A stretch of 6,046 nt of DNA, taken from positions 1 through 6,046 of the forward strand of contig DCKN01000075.1 of the NCBI GenBank assembly GCA_002320385.1, written 5' to 3'. Numbering within the stretch: the first letter of the stretch is position 1; each line of letters opens with the position of its first letter. Positions 1-4,754 of this stretch are shown piece after piece. A program made the position numbers and the translations under genes. Origin of the DNA: Proteobacteria bacterium UBA1673 (GTDB lineage: Bacteria > Pseudomonadota > Gammaproteobacteria > Comchoanobacterales > Comchoanobacteraceae). Under the pieces are notes generated by a model. The model saw nothing but the letters and a program-made list of their open reading frames with translations. It was not told where the DNA came from and ran no database searches.

Positions 1-391
1 AATCTGATGTTGCTTCAGTGATCTGGGAAAACTTCGTACCCATCAGCATAATACTTTTATGTCGAAAACGTGTCCACAAAATTGCACCAATCGCAACAAA
101 TTGAAGTGCAAAGACAATCACCGGAACATGTTCCCCTCGAATGCATTCAGTAAGATACGCTGCCATATAGGCAACCATTGCGCTCATTGGTTGTTGATGA
201 CTATGATTAGTCGCATTGAAAGAACCATAAGTACTTGGCACCCATAGCAACAAATCTAGAATACAACCAAAAAGCGTATAGGTTAAAAAAAACAAAAACA
301 TAACCATATAAGTTTTGCGCGTATTGGACTTTATGGTTCCACGCCAATCGACACGCGAACGCTCAAGATCGATATGCTGGTTTTGCTTCAT
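1..391 (-). CDS. M48-family (HtpX-like) membrane metalloprotease, N-terminal part, cut by the window edge
   Basis: The gene reads off the left edge after 130 codons, so only its N-terminus is visible. It starts with MKQNQHIDLERS and has two clear membrane segments (about residues 28-50 and 89-108) separated by a polar loop rich in His, Gln and Asn. After the second segment comes RFRHKSIMLMGTKFSQIT, which resembles the stretch ahead of the catalytic domain in HtpX-type M48 proteases, where a similar segment precedes the HExxH zinc site. That site would lie outside the window, so catalysis cannot be confirmed. The ATG at 389-391 lies 3 bases after the lemA stop and has no visible Shine-Dalgarno sequence, so translation is probably coupled to lemA. 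LemA genes next to M48 membrane proteases are a known pairing in bacteria. The family call rests on context plus the membrane layout; another polytopic membrane protein remains possible. Confidence 0.6.
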   Translation of the reverse strand, partial: MKQNQHIDLERSRVDWRGTIKSNTRKTYMVMFLFFLTYTLFGCILDLLLWVPSTYGSFNATNHSHQQPMSAMVAYMAAYLTECIRGEHVPVIVFALQFVAIGAILWTRFRHKSIMLMGTKFSQITEATSD

Positions 392-394
392 AGA

Positions 395-973
395 TTATAA
401 TTTAACAGTATAGTCTTCTTTTTTCTTTGCATCGTCACTGCTTAGTTGCCAGTAATCAAAAGCAACACTAAGCGTCGACGCAAAAGCATTAACAACCATC
501 ACAGCAGGAAATTGTTTCTTGAAAGCTTCATATTTCTCAACACCGTCATTATAAGATTGCTTAGCAAAGGTGAGTTGGTTCTCAGTATTAACAATCTCTT
601 CCTGCAGCTGCATAGCATTCTGATTAGCCTTCAGGTCAGGATATTGTTCAAAGACGGCTTTGATGTTACCAAGCATGCCTGAGATGGCATTTTCATTTTG
701 CATGCGCTTGCTCTGGTCACCGGATTGGTTAGCAGCCACAGCCTCATTACGAAGCATCACAACATCTTTTAAAGTGGATTTTTCAAAATCCATATACTTC
801 TTAACAACCTCAATCAGCGATTCGAACACTTTAAAGCGACGATCCAACTGAATATCGATCTGCTTACTATCATTCTTGACAGCTTCTATCATTGCGATAC
901 AGTGGTTGTAGACATAGATTGTATAAGCAATCAACAGTCCTAAAATGATCAGTATAAAGATTGATGAAGACAT
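395..973 (-). CDS. lemA: LemA family protein
   Basis: A 192-residue protein, the usual LemA length. It has one N-terminal membrane anchor (about residues 4-22, SIFILIILGLLIAYTIYVY) followed by a long helical domain. The family signature is visible just after the anchor: YNHCIAMIEAVKNDSKQID, then QLDRRFKVFESLIEVVKKY, matching the LemA pattern of a Tyr-Asn pair, an Ile-Asp-x-Gln-Leu segment, a double Arg and a Val-Glu-x-Val-Lys-x-Tyr helix. The C-terminal part has the typical ENQLTFAKQSYNDGVEKYE and FPAVMVVNAF segments. The expected topology is a short periplasmic N-terminus with a cytoplasmic or periplasmic helical bundle; LemA function is poorly defined, though it is often genetically linked to membrane proteases or to envelope stress. 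The ATG is preceded by a strong GGAGGA site 5 bases upstream, and a good promoter lies just beyond. It forms an operon with the downstream M48-like gene. Confidence 0.93.
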   Translation of the reverse strand: MSSSIFILIILGLLIAYTIYVYNHCIAMIEAVKNDSKQIDIQLDRRFKVFESLIEVVKKYMDFEKSTLKDVVMLRNEAVAANQSGDQSKRMQNENAISGMLGNIKAVFEQYPDLKANQNAMQLQEEIVNTENQLTFAKQSYNDGVEKYEAFKKQFPAVMVVNAFASTLSVAFDYWQLSSDDAKKKEDYTVKL

Positions 974-978
974 AACTT

Positions 979-984
979 TCCTCC
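979..984 (-). promoter_or_regulatory. Strong ribosome binding site of lemA
   Basis: On the minus strand this reads GGAGGA, 5 bases ahead of the lemA ATG. It fixes the lemA start and contrasts with the lack of any such site before the following protease gene. Confidence 0.8.
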
Positions 985-1004
985 AGTACAGACAATTCTG
1001 CGGG

Positions 1005-1033
1005 ATTATACAATAAAAAGAAAATGAAGTGAA
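1005..1033 (-). promoter_or_regulatory. Sigma70-type promoter for lemA and the M48-like gene
   Basis: On the minus strand a perfect -10 box TATAAT (1005-1010) is separated by 17 bases from TTCACT (1028-1033), which matches the -35 consensus at 4 of 6 positions. Transcription would begin near position 998, giving a short leader of about 25 bases with the ribosome site inside it. This is a prediction from spacing and consensus only. Confidence 0.6.
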
Positions 1034-1109
1034 GCATTAACAGATTAACCAGGACATTAGCCCGTAATAAAACGAATTATATGAATAGTTTAAGCGATAA
1101 CAAGGCAAG

Positions 1110-1126
1110 TTATCCTGGATAAATCC
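1110..1126. repeat. Overlapping short palindromes in the lemA / orphan-gene divergent region
   Basis: TTATCC-T-GGATAA (1110-1122) is a perfect inverted repeat with 6-base arms around a single base. Its right half also forms GGAT-AA-ATCC (1117-1126). It lies between the two outward-facing promoters, about 65 bases upstream of the -35 box of the plus-strand gene and about 77 bases upstream of the lemA -35 box. It could be an operator for a dimeric regulator, but a repeat this short can occur by chance. Confidence 0.3.
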
Positions 1127-1187
1127 GCATTATTTGCAGTTAAATCAGCCCTAGTTGATAAAAAAACAAATAAAAAGCAAATAATAG

Positions 1188-1216
1188 TTGACAACCGACT
1201 CACATAGTAATAAAAT
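1188..1216 (+). promoter_or_regulatory. Near-consensus sigma70 promoter for the orphan two-gene unit
   Basis: A perfect -35 box TTGACA (1188-1193), a 17-base spacer and TAAAAT (1211-1216, 5 of 6 matches to the -10 consensus). The region upstream is A-rich (1160-1180), as in an UP element. The predicted start near 1223 leaves a leader of about 26 bases holding AAGGA at 1237-1241. The elements suggest strong expression in the absence of repression. Confidence 0.7.
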
Positions 1217-1248
1217 AACATCACAACAAATCTCAAAAGGAAAATAAC

Positions 1249-1671
1249 ATGAGACAAACAGAAGAAAACACACCGTTAATGGAAGAAACACAAACAAACT
1301 TTTATCAACGATGTAAAGAAGGTGCAAAAGAAGCATATGCCCGTTTCGTAAAACCAGTATTCGAGTATAACTATAGCCAATTAATAGAAGACACTTGGAA
1401 ATGGATTAAAGATGGACTTAGCGCCATGATAAAGTCAATTTCAGATTTTTTCACAGATATGCTTCATAGCTTAGATTCTTTTCGTAAAGACTTGAGCAGC
1501 GTTAAAGACTATTACGATACAAACATTAAAAGTTTCAAGCAAGCTGCAGAGAGCGCAGAAACATTTTGTCGATGCGTAGGAAGTATCGCTCTAGGTAATA
1601 TGCAAGAAAAAGCACCAACAGGAGCAAAAGTTGAAGTTGATGCTGCAGCAGGAGCAACACATAACATGTAA
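1249..1671 (+). CDS. Uncharacterised 140-residue helical protein, first gene of the orphan pair
   Basis: I do not recognise this protein. It is 140 residues long, has no signal peptide and no convincing membrane segment, and is predicted by eye to be mostly helical. Residues 1-30 are polar and charged. Residues 33-110 are rich in aromatic and hydrophobic residues spaced among Lys, Asp and Glu (for example TWKWIKDGLSAMIKSISDFF), suggesting long amphipathic helices that could pack together or touch a membrane. Two Cys lie close together at 107 and 109 (FCRC). The tail from about 120 is Ala-, Gly- and Lys-rich and probably flexible. The ATG has AAGGA 7 bases upstream (1237-1241) and a near-consensus promoter. 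A second unknown gene follows 97 bases downstream in the same direction, so the two are probably co-transcribed. That the reading frame is real is well supported by the promoter, ribosome site and length; the function is unknown. Confidence 0.78.
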   Translation: MRQTEENTPLMEETQTNFYQRCKEGAKEAYARFVKPVFEYNYSQLIEDTWKWIKDGLSAMIKSISDFFTDMLHSLDSFRKDLSSVKDYYDTNIKSFKQAAESAETFCRCVGSIALGNMQEKAPTGAKVEVDAAAGATHNM

Positions 1672-1677
1672 ATTCAA

Positions 1678-1711
1678 GCATCAGTGAATGCAACTGCAAC
1701 GTCGCTGATGC
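1678..1711 (+). repeat. Intercistronic inverted repeat between the two orphan genes
   Basis: GCATCAG (1678-1684) and CTGATGC (1705-1711) form a 7-base perfect stem around a 20-base loop, and the loop itself can form a small TGC-AACT-GCA hairpin (1689-1698). It begins 6 bases after the first stop. No T-run follows, so it is not a standard intrinsic terminator. It may stabilise the upstream message end or tune the ratio of the two products. Confidence 0.4.
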
Positions 1712-1753
1712 CTGTCACAAAGATAAAATAATCAAAAGTATGATTTAATAAAA

Positions 1754-1760
1754 TAAGGAG
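1754..1760 (+). promoter_or_regulatory. Ribosome binding site of the second orphan gene
   Basis: TAAGGAG ends 8 bases before the ATG at 1769, a near-perfect Shine-Dalgarno match with good spacing. It supports that start over later in-frame ATG codons and shows that the second gene is translated independently. Confidence 0.75.
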
Positions 1761-1768
1761 AACCTATC

Positions 1769-2380
1769 ATGGGTAAAAGATTAGAAAGAAAAAAGGCAGC
1801 CGATGCTGCTAGAGAAGCTGAAGCAAAAAGATTGCAACTTGAGCAAGAACGATTGAGGCAAGCACAAATTAATGAGGAGAAGGACACTGGATTATTTGGT
1901 CTATTAGGTACTTTCAATCAGCAAGAACAAATTGCCATTGAAGCAAGCTTAAAAGATAAGCAGGAAAATCATAATCAATACGTGCAAGACACGGGCGCAA
2001 ATGGCATCGAAACAGACAACCAGTCTAGCGAAAAAACCTTTGACATATTCGGCATGATTAGTAGTCTTATCAGTGCGATCAATTTCCTACCGTTACTTGA
2101 AGAAAAAATGGTTCAGGCCAAAGATTTTCTAGCCACAACATTTGGAAATGTAGCTAACGCCATGAAGATGCCAATCATCGACACGGTCTTCAACTACCTT
2201 AAGGGCCTAACTACCCGAAGCCAATCAGAGGTAACGCCGGACTCAGCGAATGATTCTGTTCCAGCAGCATCAGTGAAGGCAAGTGCAACACCAAGCCAAA
2301 AGGATGCAAAAAGCACAAACAGTAACCGAGCAAAGGCAAGCGCTGCAACCGACTTACTTTCTAGAACGTTCACTATATAA
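1769..2380 (+). CDS. Uncharacterised 203-residue protein with N-terminal coiled coil and polar C-terminal tail
   Basis: I do not recognise this protein. Four regions can be seen. Residues 2-37 are highly charged and Ala/Arg/Glu/Gln-rich (GKRLERKKAADAAREAEAK), a likely coiled coil or long basic-acidic helix. Residues 40-90 hold a short GLFGLLGTF motif followed by a polar, Asn/Gln-rich linker. Residues 91-148 are hydrophobic to amphipathic (FDIFGMISSLISAINFLPLL), possibly membrane-associated, though interrupted by Asn and Pro. Residues 150-192 are rich in Ser, Ala, Thr and Lys, with a repeated KASA motif (170-173 and 189-192), and are probably disordered; the protein ends in LLSRTFTI. There is no signal peptide. 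It is the last gene before a strong terminator and is probably co-transcribed with the 140-residue gene. The overall shape would fit a secreted or scaffold-like protein, but that is inference. Confidence 0.78.
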   Translation: MGKRLERKKAADAAREAEAKRLQLEQERLRQAQINEEKDTGLFGLLGTFNQQEQIAIEASLKDKQENHNQYVQDTGANGIETDNQSSEKTFDIFGMISSLISAINFLPLLEEKMVQAKDFLATTFGNVANAMKMPIIDTVFNYLKGLTTRSQSEVTPDSANDSVPAASVKASATPSQKDAKSTNSNRAKASAATDLLSRTFTI

Positions 2381-2420
2381 GAAAAAGAACGTTATCGAAG
2401 TCGATTAAGGCTCCAACCCT

Positions 2421-2450
2421 AATAACGCCCTTCGGGGCGTTATTTTTTTT
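2421..2450 (+). terminator. Rho-independent terminator of the orphan two-gene unit
   Basis: AATAACGCCC (2421-2430) pairs perfectly with GGGCGTTATT (2435-2444) across a stable TTCG loop, followed at once by a T-run (2443-2450, partly inside the stem). It begins 40 bases after the stop of the 203-residue gene. On the minus strand the hairpin is followed by AGGGTTGG rather than Ts, so it should be weak for the convergent lptF transcript. Confidence 0.93.
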
Positions 2451-2480
2451 CGCGCTAAGATCTACTAGCCATTTAAACCA

Positions 2481-3542
2481 TTATTGAGCGCGAACCAACG
2501 TAGTCCATCTCGTGAGCAACCAACTTAACAAGATCGTGCTGATATGGCAAACAAGATAAGCCAGATGAACCATATTTCCATGCAATAGCCCGGCTTTTTG
2601 CTTTACGATCAACAAACTCATGTAATAAGCAAACGCAAGTAACCCCGAGACGATATACACTCGAGAAGAATGCTTACGACAGGTAAGATAGTCGACCATG
2701 ATCAAGGCAACGGCCGTAAGTCCTAGTGCTGTCAATGATAAATGCAGCCGCCAAGCCAGTAACCGATTTGCCTGAATCGAATCAGAGCGCATCAGTTGAT
2801 TATTGGTTAGATGATCCAGTTGCATATCAACACGCCCCTTAGTCAATACTAATGGCACTTGGCTATCATCAAATGTAATCGCGTATTTAAGATAATTCTG
2901 AGCATCAAACGCATAACTTTGACCATTAACAAAGCTGATTGCAAGGGACTGATCCTGTTTGACTAAATGCATTTTGGATGCACTGATAAGGGTTTGCGCA
3001 CCATCACTCTGCCCACCAGACCCAGAGGCAACAAAAAGCTTATGTCCTTTGGCTTTGTCTTTAAATATCACCATTTTCTTACCGCCAATTTCAATATGAT
3101 TGAACTGACCAGACAAAAGTTTAGGCAACTGAATATCATTGAGCATGGTGATCATGAATGTCTGTTGCGTAGCTTGACCCTTAGGGATTACCCACCCTAA
3201 ACTCATAAACATAAAACCACTCAACAGGAGCCCCAGCATCACAGTTCGAAAACACCACACCCGTGGCGCAACATAAAACTGCATGATTGCCAGCTCTTGA
3301 GTCTTGGAAAATCCAGTTGCAGTCACAAGATAGGCGCTGTAAAAACAAGCAGGCAATGAAAAACAGACAAACCACTGCCAAGACTGCGCCCAAAGCGCGA
3401 GATGCTGCAGCATTGTTAACGATATTGGCAATAAAAATGCATGACTGAGGCTCTCAATAAAACTTATCAGAATGCTTAACAAGACAGCATACTTAAAAGT
3501 ACGAAACAGCAGTTGGTGCGTAAAATAGTTAAAAACAATCAT
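2481..3542 (-). CDS. lptF: LptF, inner-membrane subunit of the LPS export ABC transporter
   Basis: LptF pairs with LptG, and with the ATPase LptB and LptC forms the inner-membrane transporter that extracts lipopolysaccharide and passes it onto the periplasmic Lpt bridge. The protein is 353 residues (E. coli LptF is about 366). It shows the family layout: membrane segments at about 17-35, 56-75 and 98-118, a periplasmic beta-jellyroll domain from about 125 to 245, then three more segments at about 262-283, 294-313 and 326-345. LptF-like features include the MIVFNYFTHQLL start, QELAIMQFYVAP (82-93) in place of the E. coli SEITVMHACGLS, and LLSGQFNHI (142-150) at the start of the jellyroll. I chose the ATG at 3540-3542, preceded by GAGG 4 bases upstream, over a TTG 57 bases further up. 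No lptG follows; the gene instead converges on the orphan-pair terminator. The sequence is divergent from the E. coli protein. Confidence 0.85.
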   Translation of the reverse strand: MIVFNYFTHQLLFRTFKYAVLLSILISFIESLSHAFLLPISLTMLQHLALWAQSWQWFVCFSLPACFYSAYLVTATGFSKTQELAIMQFYVAPRVWCFRTVMLGLLLSGFMFMSLGWVIPKGQATQQTFMITMLNDIQLPKLLSGQFNHIEIGGKKMVIFKDKAKGHKLFVASGSGGQSDGAQTLISASKMHLVKQDQSLAISFVNGQSYAFDAQNYLKYAITFDDSQVPLVLTKGRVDMQLDHLTNNQLMRSDSIQANRLLAWRLHLSLTALGLTAVALIMVDYLTCRKHSSRVYIVSGLLAFAYYMSLLIVKQKAGLLHGNMVHLAYLVCHISTILLSWLLTRWTTLVRAQ

Positions 3543-3593
3543 AAAACCTCTGACAATATGATACTGCGGAAGCAACCGATCTGCAAACTTAAC

Positions 3594-3608
3594 GCGCAAA
3601 ATCTGCGC
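3594..3608. repeat. Short inverted repeat upstream of lptF
   Basis: GCGCA-AAATC-TGCGC, with 5-base perfect arms and a 5-base centre, 52 bases upstream of the lptF ATG. It is unusually GC-rich for its surroundings. It may be an operator or a leader hairpin; its length alone is not significant. Confidence 0.25.
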
Positions 3609-3633
3609 ATAAACGCGTCCATACGTTCAATAT

Positions 3634-3646
3634 GATGGTTACCATC
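3634..3646. repeat. 13-base palindrome between lptF and tspO
   Basis: GATGGT-T-ACCATC has 6-base perfect arms around one base. It sits near the centre of the divergent lptF-tspO region, just upstream of a weak possible tspO promoter, which is a reasonable position for a regulator binding site shared by both genes. No regulator can be named from the sequence. Confidence 0.3.
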
Positions 3647-3650
3647 CTAC

Positions 3651-3679
3651 TTGTGGATGCACATTACACATGCTATCTT
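3651..3679 (+). promoter_or_regulatory. Weak candidate promoter for tspO
   Basis: TTGTGG (3651-3656, 3 of 6 matches), a 17-base spacer and TATCTT (3674-3679, 4 of 6). If real, transcription would begin near 3686, which is downstream of the ATG at 3657 and fits the tspO start chosen at 3705. The match is poor and may be chance. Confidence 0.25.
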
Positions 3680-3704
3680 CAAGACAATTACTTTGGATAG
3701 ATTG

Positions 3705-4187
3705 ATGCAGGAACGCTTAAAACAGCTCGTTAAACACCCAGCGACCCAATTGATTATTTGGATCATCAGTCTGCAGGTAATCAGTGCAGTCATCGGCAGT
3801 TTCTCTGCACCTGGCCCATGGTATTATAAACTGAATCGATCCAGTCTTACCCCTGATAATTGGGTCTTCCCCGTTGCATGGATAAGCCTGTACATTTGTC
3901 TTGCCATCTACGGTTGGACGTTATGGCAAAACGACAATGCATCATCGACCACACGAACGCTGTTTTTAGTGCAACTGGCCATCAACTACAGCTGGCCTTT
4001 GATATTCTTCAAACTTCAATTTGTATCTTTATCTCTATTGGGCATTGCTGTTTTAATCATCATCAACTGCATTCTTGTGGTTCGCAGTATATCAGAGAAA
4101 ATCACCACCTGGTTTCTACTGGTGCCTTATATCATGTGGCTAAGCTTTGCTTATTATTTAACCAACTACATTCTTAAGCATATGTAG
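3705..4187 (+). CDS. tspO: TspO/MBR family membrane protein
   Basis: A 160-residue protein with five predicted membrane segments (about 14-33, 54-74, 83-103, 106-125, 134-155), the size and layout of bacterial TspO, the homologue of the mitochondrial translocator protein. Family motifs are clear: WYYKLNRSSLTPDNWVFPVAW (39-59), the NYSWPLIFF element (94-102) and PYIMWLSFAYYL (141-152). TspO proteins bind porphyrins and related ligands and are linked to tetrapyrrole and stress responses; the precise role varies between bacteria. The usual YLN near the end reads YLT here. I chose the ATG at 3705, with GGA 7 bases upstream. An upstream ATG at 3657 and a TTG at 3651 would add 16-18 residues but lack a ribosome site. 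The gene occupies the position of pepA between lptF and holC in E. coli-like gene order and is separated from holC by 144 bases. Confidence 0.9.
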   Translation: MQERLKQLVKHPATQLIIWIISLQVISAVIGSFSAPGPWYYKLNRSSLTPDNWVFPVAWISLYICLAIYGWTLWQNDNASSTTRTLFLVQLAINYSWPLIFFKLQFVSLSLLGIAVLIIINCILVVRSISEKITTWFLLVPYIMWLSFAYYLTNYILKHM

Positions 4188-4298
4188 CGTCAACAAGACA
4201 AAAACATCACAGTGAGGCATTAGCCATTAAGACTGCGTGTTTGAAATTGCATGTGGCAATCTAACACCTCGCAAAGTCTATCATTAACGCAAACAATA

Positions 4299-4307
4299 TG
4301 TTAAAAT
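4299..4307 (+). promoter_or_regulatory. Extended -10 promoter candidate for holC-valS
   Basis: TGTTAAAAT is an extended -10 element: TG, one base, then TAAAAT (4302-4307). No convincing -35 box lies 16-18 bases upstream, as is common for extended -10 promoters. Transcription would begin near 4314, downstream of the GTG at 4311, which favours the later GTG at 4332 as the holC start. Confidence 0.4.
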
Positions 4308-4331
4308 CGAGTGCTTTTTCCGGATAGTTTT

Positions 4332-4751
4332 GTGAATCAAGTAACATTCATCATTGATCATCCAAACGCGACGCACAATCGCCTTGACTTGTGCGGCCAA
4401 CTGCTGCGCACCTGGATACAACAACACAAGCCAGCCTTCTGCTTGACCAAAGATGCCGAGCAGACAGCATTTATCAATCGTTACCTTTGGTCTGAGCAAT
4501 TTGATTTTTTGCCGCATTCAACTGGGCTTTATGATCCAGCATACTGCCAAGTAACCATAAGCGACAATATTGAAGATGCAGGGGCTTGTCTTAGCCTTTT
4601 CAATTTCACCAACCAAGCTGTAAAAAATCCACCTAAGCACCATGAGATCATTGAGTGGGTTAGTAATCAGCCAAAAGAAAAAGTTCAAATGCGCGATGTA
4701 TTTGCACAATACAAAGCACAATCGATCACCCCAAATACTGTGAGGATGTAA
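4332..4751 (+). CDS. holC: DNA polymerase III chi subunit (HolC)
   Basis: HolC is part of the clamp-loader assembly of DNA polymerase III, where chi with psi (HolD) contacts single-stranded DNA-binding protein. The 139-residue product (E. coli about 147) shows the expected features: the first strand NQVTFIIDH, a helix with CLTKDAEQTAFINRYLW (37-53) followed by FDFLPHS (57-63), the FNFTNQA strand and loop (90-96), and a C-terminal helix EIIEWVSNQPKEKVQMRDVF (105-124) leading into QYKAQSITPNTVRM. The sequence is divergent, so the call relies on these features together with its position directly before valS, the conserved neighbour in many proteobacteria. The start is taken as the GTG at 4332, with GGA 7 bases upstream, placing the protein start a few residues before the first strand as in other HolC proteins. 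A GTG at 4311 would add 7 residues but has no ribosome site. The stop is 3 bases before valS. Confidence 0.85.
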   Translation: MNQVTFIIDHPNATHNRLDLCGQLLRTWIQQHKPAFCLTKDAEQTAFINRYLWSEQFDFLPHSTGLYDPAYCQVTISDNIEDAGACLSLFNFTNQAVKNPPKHHEIIEWVSNQPKEKVQMRDVFAQYKAQSITPNTVRM

Positions 4752-4754
4752 GCC

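Noticed and set aside
446..851. Plus-strand open frames opposite lemA
   Set aside because: They lie entirely antisense to a well-supported LemA gene, have no ribosome sites and give low-complexity products with no family features.
1151..1336. Minus-strand 61-residue hydrophobic open frame
   Set aside because: It covers the promoter and the start of the 140-residue gene. Its hydrophobic composition is what the reverse strand of A-rich DNA produces, and it has no ribosome site.
3551..3584. TATCAT-type -10 box for lptF on the minus strand at 3558-3563
   Set aside because: Its -35 match is poor and the implied leader of about 8 bases would be too short to hold the ribosome site.
3543..3599. Upstream TTG start extending lptF by 19 residues
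   Set aside because: The extension is polar and unlike LptF N-termini, has no ribosome site, and the ATG at 3542 gives the expected MI-start just before the first membrane segment.
3860..4177. Plus-strand 105-residue open frame inside tspO
   Set aside because: It is a different frame of the TspO gene, whose own frame carries all the family motifs; the product is His- and Cys-rich without any recognisable pattern.
4246..4260. ATTGC-N5-GCAAT hairpin after tspO as a terminator
   Set aside because: The stem is short and AT-rich and no T-run follows, so it does not meet the requirements for an intrinsic terminator.
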